Assembly (NCBI GenBank): GCA_015179025.1
Contig: WHUX01000050.1
Span: 62,001 to 126,000 of the forward strand
DNA length: 64,000 nt
Direction: 5' to 3'
Source: Terfezia claveryi
Lineage: Eukaryota; Ascomycota; Pezizomycetes; Pezizales; Pezizaceae
Shown: positions 1 to 12,297 of the stretch, in pieces
How the letters are laid out: each line of letters starts with the position of its first letter
Position numbering within the stretch: position 1 is the first letter of the stretch
The notes under the pieces: generated by a model
What the model saw: the letters and a program-made list of their open reading frames with translations, nothing else
Told to the model about the DNA's origin: nothing
Databases searched by the model: none
Translations under genes and position numbers: made by a program

Positions 1-714
1 ATGCACAGCTTGAACATGCACACATGCCAAGTCAACAGAACTCCTACGAAGCCACATATGCCATGGCCGCCTGGCCCTAAGCCACGAATGAGTCGTTTAT
101 CTATAAATAGATCTACCTCTGAAACCCCCTAATTTTGCTCCTCTTACTGATGGAGATGAATTACGTAGCCATTCTAAGTACATATTATAACATCTGTTCT
201 CGTGACATTCTTGAAAAAAAAATATATATATATATATATATATTATATCCTGTTTATTATGCTGTGGTGAGGACATGCGGGTACATATTTCCGCCAACAC
301 AGAATAGCACAATTTCAAGGTGAACTTGGAGTGTATGGACTTTCACCTCCTGTCGATTTCAACCTGCAAAAGAGCGGAAAGTTAGCTCATACTCGCGGAA
401 GCCAGTCTTTAGAAGATACGTGCAGATGTCCAGCCCATCATGGATTTGTGACCCTGCTTCGGTGCATGCATCCCCAACCAACCAGTAGCAGGCCACACTA
501 CCCCGTTCTTCTTTCTTTATTCTTCCCAACCACGCTTCACACCTCCAACCCAGGGGAAGCTTACACTTTGATAAATAGAAAATCTATCTTGTGTGGGGCT
601 GAGACAGCTCACACCTTTGTCTGTGATCGCTATCAGTACGAGTGACCTCCAAACAGTTGCCCACCGGATGAGCAAACATCGGTAATCGGACGTCAACACG
701 GGCGATCAACCGCA
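1..714. other. Intergenic, 5' of kelch gene
   Basis: No gene seen. A short AT microsatellite lies at about 221-242, preceded by an A run. The stretch just before 715 would hold the promoter and 5' UTR of the kelch gene. Confidence 0.5.
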
Positions 715-3671
715 ATGAGCGCAATGTCGAGAGTTCTGTTCGTTTACAGCAGCTGGTTGCTCCTTCTATCCTCAGTTTTCGCCCTAGGCGTCTTTGGAAG
801 CCCTGCAGCCGACCTGAACTCTGTGTCAAAGCTGAAAAGAAGAGCAACCGGATCGGTAAAGGCTGGTATATGCAACTATTCCGCATTCCAGAGTGGGTTG
901 GCATCTCTCAGGTAGTGTCAGTCGTAAGGTAGTTGATACTGATGTCAAACAGGTATATTCATGCAAGATCGGGTGTATGTTGACGGAGGCATACTCTATT
1001 ACATCGTCAATGGAACTGCTGGAACTCAACAAAGAACCGAAATTGGTGATTAAATCTCAGAGGATACCTTGGTGCAAGGCGTCATTGTCCGCTCAAAGCT
1101 GATTGCCCGCATATTTCTAGATTACCCGGCAAACCTCTCATACATCGATCTCAATAAGCCCTTCGATTTCAGCAAGCAAACAGGGGCGGACAAGTTACAG
1201 TTCTTTACTCCTGTGGACAGCGCCCAAGGCAGACAAGCGCTTTTATTTGGGGCGCTACTCGGCGATGACTGGAGTTGGCTTCAGTATGGTGGGATGCGGA
1301 ATGGGGCTGCGACAGACGGGTCCTCACGAAGTGAAACGGACTCAGAGAGATACGATTTTCGGAAGGATCCAAACAACCCGACGCAAGCGTGGCTTGGAGA
1401 TTACCGCTTCGGTTCGCCTCTCACACTACCCAAGGGCTCAGTGACCAATTATGTCTATGCGGGAGCCGTTGCTCGGTCGCCCGGTGACAGGAAGAGTTGG
1501 TGGTTCAGTGGTTCCAGGGTAAGTCCAGAACCAATCGTCTACTCTATCAGAGAAGGCCGGAACCCCATTTCTGAGTGTCCGAGTTTGTCTTTCATGGCCA
1601 GTTACTAAAATCATTGCTACTTGCATTCGATAGGCCGTAAATTGGACGGAGGTTGTCTACGGACGCACGACTCCTGACGTTAGTGCAGGTGCCCTAAGCA
1701 ACTATCTTATCACTGCCGATTTTTCGAATCAGCAAATTCCTACGTTTACAAATACATCGATCGATTCTTCGATAACTGCTAGGGCGGGAGCGTCGATGGT
1801 CTTCCTCCCCGTTGGAGACCAGGGGATCTTGGTTGTGTTAGGGGGGGTTAGTGTGTTTGATCCGGTTTGGATGGTGGGGTTTGATGGTCGTAGCAAATAC
1901 ACCACCAACGACCTGAAATCCCAAGCGGTATGTGTTAGAGATTGTGATTACGCAAAAAAATTAAGTATTTACATGCATGAAGTGAATACTGATGTGTTGC
2001 TATTAAGATTGCCTCCCAAAAGCTTCTCCGGACGATTAATATTTATGACATTGCAGGCGAAAAATGGTCCGTACTACACGGCTTCACTGCTCTTTCTCTA
2101 GATAATATATATAATGTTCTCAATTGGGCTGACTATCGATCCTAGGTACTCTCAAAACACGACAGGATCGGTTCCAACTGAACCTATTAGTGCTGCATGT
2201 GCCGTTGCTGCTTCTGCAGACGATAGGTCTTCGCATAATGTAGGCCCTTTCTCTGCATCATACTAGCATTTCCACTTTTTCCGAGCTTTGATCGTGAATA
2301 TGTCTGACTTCTTGTAGATATATTTTTATGGCGGCCACGGGGGCTTGAGCTATACGAGTGGTGACCCAGGTTCAAAGACAAACTCCAAGTTTTATGTGCT
2401 CACATTGCCTTATTTCCGTTGGATCGAAGTTCTGGATCCCAGCTCGGGGGACGTCACTGGCCGAAGTCTTCACCAGTGCCATAGGGTACAGCCGAACCAA
2501 ATCCTGGTAGTTGGGGGCCACCCGACAGCCAACAGTCAGGTCAATTCTGCCGGTGTTGCTAATTGTGCACTGTACCCGGGGCCTGGCCCTGCAATGGTTT
2601 TCGACATGAATACATGTGAGGTATACAACAATGGGTGGGACCCCACGAAGAAGGCGGATTACAGGGTTCCAGACAAAGTTACAGCGGTCATCGGAGGAAG
2701 GTAGGTTCTAACGCTGCATTCGATGTCTTTTCACACTATTTTGATGGCTGATAATTCTCTCGGATCAATAGTGGTACAGGTGGGGCTACTAAGAAGGACC
2801 CCGAGGGTGGATGGAGTGATACCGGGCTCCAAAAACTGTTCAGCAATCCTGATGCGTATACCCAAACAGTAACCCCTCTTTGGGCATACACCCCCACCAG
2901 CACAACACCTCCGGGTACTAGCAGCTCCACAAGCACTTCGGCTCCCAGCGGCACCGGGAGTAGCTTCCCCTCTTACATCCCACCATTACTTGGTACCCTC
3001 CTGGGGCTCTTCAGTATTATCACAGTGCTCTCAGTTGTTTTGTTCATCCTCCGCCGTAGGAGACAGAAGAGCGCATTGGATGCTGCACCAAGTGAGACGG
3101 AGGGGTCAACGGTGCGAAAGAATAAACAGACATGGAGCTGGCTTCTCGGTGTGTACGGCGACGAGAAGTCATCGCGGGGGGCACACCAGCCTCTTGGGCA
3201 TATACGAAACTACAGTGATGATCTCAGCGGCACTGGCACAGGAACAACATTTATGTACGGTGCTTCGAATGGGCTGGGTAGTGAAGCTAATCGAGAGAGT
3301 ATGATGAGCCCGATTAGTCCAATAACGGAGAGATCGGATCCTGTGATGGAACTGCAAGGGAAGGTTATACATGAAATGCCTGGTATGTTACTATGATTTC
3401 CTTAGCTACCCCATGATCGCTTATTGTTCCGTCCCGAAATATATTCGGTTAACATTCCTGGTCGATAGATACCTCAGTGCCACAGGAGCTTGCAGCTGGA
3501 GTTTATCCTGTGGGAAAGAATAACTCACGGACGTCTCTGAAAAAAGAAGGGAAAACTGTGAGGTACGAGGACGAACAACAACCACCGGCTCTTGGGAGTG
3601 AAATACAATCACAAGGAGCTAGCCAGCCTCTAGGACACCGGAAAATGAGCTCGTTAGACTACCCCGAGTAG
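715..3671 (+). CDS. Secreted/membrane kelch-type beta-propeller protein
   Basis: Predicted type I membrane protein with a galactose-oxidase/kelch-like beta-propeller outside the cell; no catalytic role can be assigned. I reconstruct nine exons: 715-865, 953-1045, 1121-1518, 1634-1927, 2008-2066, 2146-2239, 2318-2700, 2772-3382 and 3469-3671. All junctions are GT-AG and keep frame. The start is the first ATG of a signal peptide (hydrophobic WLLLLSSVFALGVF). Exon 2 begins the propeller with a VYVDGG strand, and a FYGGHGG strand appears in exon 7. A Ser/Thr-rich stalk (about 2880-2970) precedes one transmembrane helix (LLGLFSIITVLSVVLFIL) followed by RRRR as a stop-transfer signal. The cytoplasmic tail is about 170 residues. 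Pezizomycotina have many such kelch proteins of unknown role. Family call is firm; exact exon ends are inferred. Confidence 0.85.
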
Positions 3672-5098
3672 AACACTCAGGACGTTATGGTGCTATGACC
3701 CTTGTTTTTGTCATGTCATACCATCCAAATTTGCCTTCTTGTGGTTATTTCCTTGTAGTTTGTGCCTAAGCTGCGTGTGATCTATAAGTTTTTATTACTT
3801 CATTTGGGAGTTTATTTCTTGGTATCCTATGCACATTTCTGGTTGAATCTTATGGAGTTAAATATACCAGTAATTTAGTTTTGGTTGTTTACGGCACTGT
3901 GGGGGTCTTTTTTTTCTTTCCCCTTTTTCCTTTTGCCTTTTTCCTTTCTATCCATGTCATCCTTGCAATGCTGCTACTGGGAAGTTGAAATTGGATGTAT
4001 ATTTTTTATAATGCTACGTGGATAGGTTTGTGAGGCAGGTGATTTTTTATGCTCATACTGCGGTTTCACTTGTGCTGCTACAATGTCAAATCATTTTATA
4101 ACAGCTAGTACATTATAAATGAGACCAATTAAAAGTTTGATGGTACATTTTAGCACAGCGAAGGATGCACCCAGAATATCCCATCATACTTCTGTAATAT
4201 TGTCTACATCCCTTCGGGATCTAAGCTTAAAGCTGTGATTTGGTTGATTTTCAGCTACTTGTATGCCTACAGGGGGTTGTGCCAACCAGACTACCCACGG
4301 GGAACTATGTAATATAGCTACGAAATATTCCTATTATACTATACCCATTGCGTGCAGGGGGATTTGACATCTATCAAGGTCGATGCGATCAGGATCTAGT
4401 TGAATTACACATGTATCTTAAGCAAGATTCAGTAAGTATGGATGTTCTCAATCGTATCGAAATCAACTATTCTTCCCATACGGTAAACTCATTCAAACAA
4501 TGATAGGTGGCAACATACCGAGTCGGGTTATTTTTGTCCCTTAAGGATTACGTGTGGACCTGCCTACGGTAGTGCTGAGGCATGCGCTGGCAAGCTGAAG
4601 TGATTGAATCACTGGGCTATCGATATATCTCATTATCTGGAGAATCACAATAAAAGCGAACACCCATGGAACACGATGGCATCAATGTAATTTAGCCTTA
4701 TATAGTTACTCATTTCTGTGCTCATGATTGGTATTTTAAACATCATCCTCCCAAGGCGCTTAACACCTAATGATTCGTTCAAAGATACAAGATGATATCC
4801 AGATTGATAGCGGCCACAGAAATAAGAATTCACATACTTTATTGCGAAATTATCTTTCAAAAACCACAAGACCTAGCGTCTACTCTACCATACACCTCTT
4901 CTCCGACTCTGTGTATTAGTGTGCATTTCTGAGTGTAACGAGGCCCAGCACCCTCAATCTCGCCTTTGAAGCCTAAAGACTATACTTATTGTAACAGCTT
5001 CCCACCGAACAAGCATTAGAAATATCTTATACTCCGTGCCTCTAACATGTCAATATTCCCCAGTACCATTACTTACAATACGCCTCCCCTAGCAAGAC
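3672..5098. other. Intergenic, AT-rich
   Basis: No gene recognised. It holds pyrimidine-rich runs near 3910-3950 and one member of the short-insertion family ending at 4293 (GTTGTGCCAACCAGACTA, 4276-4293). Flanking duplication there is at best degenerate (CCTACAGGGG versus CCCACGGGG). Confidence 0.4.
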
Positions 5099-6510
5099 TT
5101 AGGCTTCCTCGTCTCTCAGCTGTTCTGGCGATGGAATCCAGATTTCCGCCCAATTCACAGGCTTACCGATTCTGCAGAATCTCGACAACTCCGTAATCAC
5201 TCGGGTGCAACAGCACCCAAACATGCCACCAACAATTTTGCTATCGGCACCTCGATCCGAGGGAATTGTGACTATATCTGGATGGCCCCCAAAAGCAGCA
5301 GCACTAAGGGCAGTATCGTACTTGTCACCAATCATATTGATTTCCATCACCTCGATGTATGAGAAATCCAACTATATCTGAGTATCCCTCTAATCACAGA
5401 AGGAGGGTCGCGCAACCAGACTACCCTCTAATGAAGCAGCGCTCAATGGGGAATCGAGGAGTCATGGTACCGGTGATTGATATTCGCACCCCGATCTAAG
5501 AGAAGTGTCCATATTGCTTGGTGTCCCCTTCTCGCAGCAATAACCACAGCATCGCCAAAGTGAGGTTTGGGTTCATTAATATCCACCAGACTATCATAAG
5601 ATACATTACTATGTTCGTCCTGATGCCCCTGCGCTAGTATTCTTTCCATCACCCAACTAGATCAATCCCGAGCCGCAACCTCCAGCAAAGATTTTCCTCC
5701 TTCATGTTGATTGTTTGACAAAAGTGGGAGAAATTGGTTCAGAACTGAGAACCGAGTAGGAGGTCATTCAGCTCCATGTCCTGCAACGTCCAAAACCCGA
5801 CAGTAGTTTCAACGTTAGTTAACCAATCGTGCCACTTGTAATAATCTGAGCTAGCGTGATGGAAATACCCCAAGAAGTCGTTTAAGGAAGGAATATCGAT
5901 GTTGCATTTTGATGATTTATTACTCAATGCTGAAGCCTGCTGTACGAGGTCTTGATACGACCTACAATGTTGAAACCAGTTGAGAGCAATGTAATTGTAA
6001 TCAAGCGATGAAGCAAGCGCAATATGGGGGTTTCGCAAGTACCCAGAGACAAGATTCTGCAATGTGACGGTGTGCATTGATAATAGAATCCAAGCTCCCG
6101 TTTCGACGTTCAAGGTATTCTTGGACCGAGAGGTGTGCAAACCGCATCACATCCAACTGGCTGTCTCATAATATAAACCCTCCGCATAAAGAATCACAAC
6201 TTCAATCTGCAAGGGGGGTGGCTGGCACGTTAAAGTCGACATTGTGATATCTAGTGGATTGTTGGTTCAATTTCTATCGCTGTAGTGAGATCTTTTGGTG
6301 TGAGCTGTTCCGCACCTGAAATGAGGAGGCAATGGCGATCGATCTCTGTCACTCTTCCGATCGCACATGCGTCCATAATTAATGTTGACCTGAATAGTCC
6401 CTGTCGAAACAGCACCCGGTACCAGTAAATACTACCACTCTCTAAATCTCGCCCCGGCCCCTCTGAAGAGGTATCAGAAGCATCCTTTGGCTGAGAGATG
6501 ACCCACAAAT
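5099..6510 (-). pseudogene. Broken NACHT-ankyrin (NLR-like) gene remnant
   Basis: Decayed copy of a fungal NACHT-ankyrin protein, a family linked to self/non-self recognition. Reading the minus strand from 6508 down, pieces appear in the usual order. A QLTPKDLTTAIEIEP segment (6251-6300) matches the winged-helix region after NACHT. A segment at about 6000-6162 reads MRFAHLSVQEYLERRNGSL then AESCLWVL, the hallmark of the linker before the ankyrins. Two ankyrin fragments follow (AARRGHQAIWTLLLDRGANI at 5465-5524; TALSAAAFGGHPDIV at 5271-5315). Stops and frame changes separate all pieces and the NACHT P-loop is not seen. A 29-bp short insertion (5395-5423, with a 9-bp duplication) lies between the two ankyrin fragments. 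Discounting those 38 bp puts both fragments in the same frame, although other stops remain. Confidence 0.75.
5395..5423 (-). mobile_element. Short insertion, 29 bp, TSD CCCTCTAAT (9/9)
   Basis: Perfect 9-bp direct repeats (5386-5394 and 5424-5432) flank a 29-bp insert ending CAACCAGACTA, the family's conserved terminus in reverse orientation. The insert also carries the GGAGGG block of the long form. Confidence 0.9.
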
Positions 6511-7368
6511 AAAAGAGGGAGTTCAGGGTAACAATATTCCGGTCGCTATGTGTATTCCCGTACCCAAGTAAACCAAAGAATATCTTGCTGCGAATTGCTC
6601 GTGTGCGATATTGACGAAAATATGTACCAAGAAATGATGTTTGAAGGCTAGTCCTACTATGGTAGTCACTTCCACATATGGTAGCTGCTACTCGCTATTG
6701 GGATATAATTGCTGGTCTTACTAAGTGTCAAGTACTGACGAGAAAACATCCTTGAAGTATAATCAACATTCCTATACACATCCACCCGTTGAGATATAGA
6801 TCTCCAGCTAAGTAGAGTTTACATATCTAGGTTATATTCAGCACAGTATATTCCAAACCAATGAAATATCTCACACTCCTTGACCAGCCTTCAACCACCA
6901 TAGTCAATAAATAAGACAGCTCACCTCCGTAATATTCCAAATTCTCTAAATTCATAGGGCTTGGTATATCAATCTGACCTTGAATCCTAATGTAGTAATA
7001 ATTACTGAACTCACTACGAGCCCCAGGACCGTTAGCCCGATTGAGGATCAACGACAAGCTTATTATACTCGAATCCGAGTTTCGGATGCCTGTAATCTCG
7101 AAAGCCATAGAAACAGGACTATAAAATGGACCCTGGGATGTGACGTTCTACTGCTCATGCTAGCCCTGCAGCGACCAATATCATTACAGATCAGATAGGT
7201 TCATAAAGAATCACATCCTTCAAGCTGGGCGTTCAAGAGCCATGCAGTAAGTCTGCAGCATATCCGTAACGTGGAGGGACAAGTGAAAAATAGATAGTCT
7301 ATACAGATGTAATTAGCGACATAAAAGTTATGTACATCCAGATCTGATAAATGAACCTTACGACAACT
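6511..7368. other. Intergenic between NLR remnant and FMO
   Basis: No supported gene. A short open stretch on the minus strand (6827-7108) has no recognisable motif. Part of the region may be further decay of the NACHT-ankyrin gene. Confidence 0.35.
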
Positions 7369-9612
7369 CTAGACCTCCTTCTTTCCCTGAACTAGTCCTT
7401 CTCCATTCAGTAAACCCTCATTAGCCATCCACTCCTCCAATATCCCCCTGTAATCTCGCGGCAGATATGATTCGAAAAGTTCCTTGTACCAACCCTCCTT
7501 CCGGTGCGGATTGAGACCTAGATCTCTCATAAGCATGTCAAATACCTACAAAAAAGGATATGTTAGTACAGAATTTCGAGACACATATTCAATTTCACCT
7601 GCTACTGGGGAATATATACCGGCATAGTCTCGCAAGGCAAGGTTGTAGGCTTTCCTATCCCATTATTCAGATGTCTTCTCACCGGCCAGACACTTAGCTC
7701 AGCCACATGCCTCTCAATATCCTCCATGCTTTGGTTTTCTAGGGGCTTGAGCTTCCCCACTAACCATGCTACTCCCCATAACGATGACAACAGGCTATAT
7801 GCTCCCATACTTACTAGACCCGCCATTCCCACAAAAACCAGCGATCTATCGTTATGCCGAACATATTCCGTTGGGACACTGTACCGGTACAGCCTGCAGG
7901 GGCTATTTCTGCTGGAAGCCATTTTGATAGGTGGGGGTGATGCTAGCCGAGGGAACATTTTTGTTATTTTCCTGTCGGCTTCCTGAGTGAGTGGGGACCA
8001 CTTCTCAGCTATAGTCGGCGGAACAGATACCAGTGGCATCGGCAGACCGAGAGATGCCATCAAGGCAGGCGAATGAGCGAAGAAGGGTGCGAATGGTTTA
8101 TAACCGGTGCATAGTATTAACGCATCGGTTGGCAAGGAAATAGGCATTGAACCAGATGATGGTGCTGGAGTGAGTGTAATGGAGCCTGAGTCAGAAGAAA
8201 CTGAAGTAATGCTTGCACGATGGACAGTAATACGGTCTCCTTGGTGAATCCAGTCTATAATTTCGGGCTGTGTTATAAGTGCCAGGGGCTTATTTACCCA
8301 CCACAACCTAGATATAGTGGTTACTGTCAGCTTAGGTATCAATAGAGAGTGAAGTAGAGAGGGTGCAAAGTAGAGCTGCCGTTAACAGGGGGCTGCGAAA
8401 TGTTAGGGCTAGCTCCAACGTCCTTTCTCCACAAGCGAGAGACTTAGAAGTCACGTTTTTCCGCGTTTCGAGGGAGGTTCAGCTCTGCTTCGCATCCTCC
8501 CAAACCAAGAATGAAGAACTTACGGTCTATCCTCTGGTTTGATTGTTGGAACCAAATTCTTGCCATTCTCGGATTTGTTATAGTCCATCGACTTCCAAAG
8601 CGCCTTACTCAGATATTTCCAATAATACCCATTGAACCAATACCCTAATGTGTTTGCCCCACTATGGAAGAATCGATACCAACCATCATTCATCGCAAGA
8701 AGTGATGGATGATGTTTACCAGCATAGCGGGATGATATGAGATCACTTGTACTCTGACCCCCAGACTCAGCTGGTCCAAAGTAGGTAGCACCGGAGCCCA
8801 CTTCGTCAGGGCGAATAATCCAATCCACTCTCTTTCCAATCTTTGCACACATGTAAACAGCGTCCAGTGCCGACTTCCCAGCTCCGTAAATCGCAATCCT
8901 AGAGACCGTCTCTACCGCTAGCATTTCGTATTTCTTCCCCATATGTTTCGAGTGGATTATTGGCACAAACGATGACCCAGCAGCGAGCAGATTTTCTGGG
9001 ATACTCTCTTCGCTTGTTTGTCCTGTGGCCACAATCAACTTATCACAGGTATAGTCGGGAGATCTATCTGGTTTACCGCCTTGCACAAATATATCCCAGC
9101 CATGAGGGTCTTCAACGGTCCCTTTTTTCTCTATTTTGAGGACTTTAGTATTGAAGATTATCCTATCTAGAAGTCCCTCATCCCTGGCGAACTTCTCCAT
9201 ATATTCGCAAAGCATTGTGCCGGGTATTAGGTTTCCATAGGTACCGAGGTGTTTAGATTGGCCTTCTGGCACAAGTGGAACATCGGGGTGCTCGTAAGCC
9301 CCAACCGGTTGCTGTGCCATCAAAGTGGGATACACACGGTCTCGGGACCATGTACCACCGAGTCCAGAATCGGCTTCGAGAATGGTTAAGCAGATTGAGG
9401 GATCAACTTTGAGATATCTAACACCAATTTTTAATCAGCAATTGATATATATATCTAAAGCTAGGCCAGAGGCTAGAACATACGTCTTCGCAGCAGTAAG
9501 TCCAAAGAGACCTTCGAAATTCATGTTAGCTATAGTCTAAATCAAAACTACTATGCAAGTAAGAGGTTCAAAACTCACCACTCCCAATAATGATTACTCT
9601 TGTACTAGACAT
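7369..9612 (-). CDS. FAD-dependent (flavin-containing) monooxygenase
   Basis: Class B flavoprotein monooxygenase, expected to use FAD and NADPH to oxygenate a small substrate; the substrate is unknown. The first exon starts at 9612 with MSSTRVIIIGSG, the FAD Rossmann beta strand and glycine motif, interrupted by an intron. A short exon and a third exon (from about 9420) follow, with LEADSGLGGTW, the usual FAD-binding continuation. A second nucleotide-binding motif, IAIYGAGKSALDAVY, is the NADPH site. SFVPIIHSKHMGK resembles the FMO fingerprint region. After an intron (about 8340-8520), the C-terminal half has LILCTGYKPF, the conserved ATG/CTGY motif. A last short exon (7369-7542) ends GLVQGKKEV. 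At least four introns; total about 600 residues. No biosynthetic cluster surrounds it. Confidence 0.85.
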
Positions 9613-11609
9613 CTTCGCAGTTCGTTTCAATTAGGGAAGCTGAGAATTGCAGAAGGAAAGACTAATATCCAAATCAGATACCTTCGGATATACAGGACGT
9701 ACATATATTTATACTGATATATATATGTAAAAGGGGTCTAAGGTGCCCATATCTGAATTGATTGATGATGTACGGTCGCCTACAGATCGAATTCGCCATG
9801 GATAGCCGGGTGGGGGTGCTTTGACCTATGAATCAGATAGCCAGGCATCGTTTCGACGTGTTGTACTGGTTGGTCACCACCAGGGCACTGACGAACCAAA
9901 GCTCTAACTATACGGACAAGCATTGTAAACAGGGCTCTGATGCCTCTGAATGTACCCACGCGCTTACGTACGGCAACGGGCATAAACCACCAGTCTTAAT
10001 GGCCGGTTACTTACCGCAAATGCCTTTGTACAGGTTTGTGTTTGGTGATCGAGCCTCTTTTTGCTGTCAATCTATTGCCATATCAGGTGCTTGGGGCTAG
10101 ACTACAAGTTTAGTGATACTTGTGGGGCTGGGCGAATCAATGATTGGTTGGGTATGTTTGGAGTCCTGTCTCACCTGCGCATATTTGAGCGTGATAGATC
10201 GACTGCACTTACGTACGGTTTGATGCAGTGCAGAAGTTCCCTATGTATTTACATATTTAAAGACTGTACATGCATATGTACACATATAAGCAGAGTACGG
10301 AGTACTCATGCCTATCCTGCATCTGAGCCTAGATACCGGTATATCCAGTGAGGTATATCCAGTGATTATCAATAGCGTTCCTAATAAATTATAAGTACAT
10401 AAGCTCATACTATAGCATATCGTACCGGTAGTCTGGGACGAGGGCTATACTCCAGAAAACTGGGCGATGTAAATCTACGTGACAGTTCACGCCTTACTTC
10501 TCCACTATAAGACCTACAGCAGTACCGTATCTTGGGATATATAGGATATTGAATTAGATTTATCTGTGTCTGGTTCGACTCAAGGCTTGTCTGGTATACT
10601 TAACATCTGGTTGAAACCAAACAAACTTAGATTAGTTGTGTTGGATTATTTTCTGGCAAATCACCTGCTAGGGCCTTCAAGTTTGGGTCTCGGAAGTATG
10701 CTTTAGGGAATTACTTCTCAAAGGTCAACACAGATTTACTACTTATTGTATGCGAATACTCTTTGAAAACTTAATACGCTCAATTGCACTTCGAAATGGA
10801 GCGGAACCTAGGGGGTGAAACTGATCCAAATCAATACCGCAATTATCTTCTGCAATTGACATTATGGTAAGAGAGGGAATGTCGAGATATGCTAGTACTA
10901 TCATAGTGTGCTGGTAATGTCGCGATGTGCAAAGTACATATGTTGTGTTGAAGTGTTGCGTTCAATTGTATATTGCTGGGGGAAATTTCCGTAATGGACT
11001 GGTCTGTTGCAGAATCCAGTCTATTACGGTACCAGAACTTATCCATACCAACATTTTGGTTCAAATATCTTTGGCACTGTCATTATATAAAGTTCAACAG
11101 TGCTACTCACGAACCCGTGCTGTGAATGTAGTGGTCCATACCTGAGTTCCAGCCAGATTACATACCCGCGACTACAAATACTTCCCAACGAGGGTCAAAG
11201 CTGGATTCCATAGCTCAACACATATTCAGGAAGTGAATGCTCGAATAGGTCGGCCAATCAAAATCAGAACAATTGAGTGAGAAAAAAACCATGCAATATA
11301 AATAAAAAGCGTTCTGGTTTACTGAATAGGCATGAAGCGTGTAGAGCTTAACTAGCACGTAAATGTGAATACTTTGAATCGTGCATGAAGCATGCACACA
11401 TGCACAAACCTGCAGTGCCATTCAGAAAGTATCTGGGATGCATGCCTTTAATTGCAGGCTCAGCACGGCCCTTCTGCATAAGGGCTACATTGGGCAATAT
11501 GTATGAAGCCTTAACATAATAACCGATGCATATTGTGAACCAAAATGGGTAAGTATGTGAGAACGGCAATACAAGATCTATGTTCAAACAGAACGCTTAC
11601 AACACAGTG
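9613..11609. other. Intergenic
   Basis: No gene recognised on either strand. The first 150 bp should contain the promoter of the monooxygenase, including TATATAT-rich sequence at about 9700-9730. Confidence 0.4.
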
Positions 11610-11618
11610 TCAGAAAAT

Positions 11619-11636
11619 TAGTCTAGTTGGCACAAG
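11619..11636 (+). mobile_element. Short insertion, 18 bp, TSD 8/9
   Basis: TAGTCTAGTTGGCACAAG is flanked by TCAGAAAAT (11610-11618) and TCAGATAAT (11637-11645). The terminus differs from consensus at one base. It lies about 40 bp upstream of the Tc1 remnant. Confidence 0.75.
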
Positions 11637-11677
11637 TCAGATAATATCGCTCTAGATATCCAGCGGAAGGGCGTAAA

Positions 11678-11980
11678 ATGTTGGACTTGGAAAAAGGAAG
11701 AATTCTCGCTTATTACGATTGCCAAATGACAGTTGCTGAAATTTCAAGAGCAGTTGGTATGCCATGGCAAACAGTAAAGGACCTTCTTACGAAGTCGAGA
11801 GACCAATGAAAATAGGACGTACTAAATATATATCTCTAAACCTTAATCTCATTGAGTATGTATGGGTTGAGCTGAAGCGCCGTCTTTATCAAAAGACCCT
11901 AGATATTCTACAACTCCTGGTGGACCAGCGAAGGTATGTGGATACCTCACCTACACTATTACAGTATCTAATATGTAAAC
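11678..11980 (+). pseudogene. Tc1/mariner transposase remnant
   Basis: Two fragments of a Tc1-type transposase joined after loss of the middle. The first (11678-11809) reads MLDLEKGRILAYYD then MTVAEISRAVGMPWQTVKDL, the N-terminal helix-turn-helix that binds inverted repeats, and stops after 43 codons. The second (from about 11816) has SLNLNLIEYVWVELKRRLYQ, matching the conserved C-terminal region SPDLNPIEHVW-ELKRR of Tc1 transposases, with its catalytic Asp changed (SLN). The first two catalytic acids are missing, so the copy is dead. No clear terminal inverted repeats were found around it. Confidence 0.75.
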
Positions 11981-12042
11981 ACCTGGACCCGGTAAACACC
12001 TGGACCCGGTAAACACCTGGACCCGGTAAACACCTGGACCCG
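11975..12042 (+). repeat. 17-bp tandem repeat, four copies
   Basis: Four exact tandem copies of GTAAACACCTGGACCCG. The unit is not a multiple of three, so reading through it brings in a TAA. Counting a single copy, the upstream reading (ending YLICKHLDPV) and the downstream acidic reading are in one open frame. The expansion therefore looks like a later slippage or recombination event. Confidence 0.9.
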
Positions 12043-12297
12043 GTCAGCAACAAGCGCAAGTTAACCCAGTGGTATTGGAGGGGGCTAAAGAGCATCACGG
12101 AAGAGGCGGAAGCACAGGAGTTAGTCACTGCTGCGCTTGAGGACACAATACTAGATGGGGTAGCGGGGGGGGATGATCTTATGGCAGGGCTCAAGGATGA
12201 CCTCCTGGAGGAGCTGGAGTACCTGGCGGACGATGGCGATCACGATCAGGGGTCCGACAACGAGGGGTCTGTGTCCAGCATCAGTAGTGACGTTTGA
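12043..12297 (+). pseudogene. C-terminal ORF fragment with acidic tail
   Basis: An open stretch without its own ATG reads NKRKLTQWYWRGLK then SITEEAEAQELVTAALEDT and ends in an acidic tail (DDGDHDQGSDNEGS, stop at 12295-12297). The composition is clearly protein-like. It joins in frame to the region upstream if the 17-bp expansion is ignored, so it may be the end of a transposon-derived gene. No family is recognised. Confidence 0.45.
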
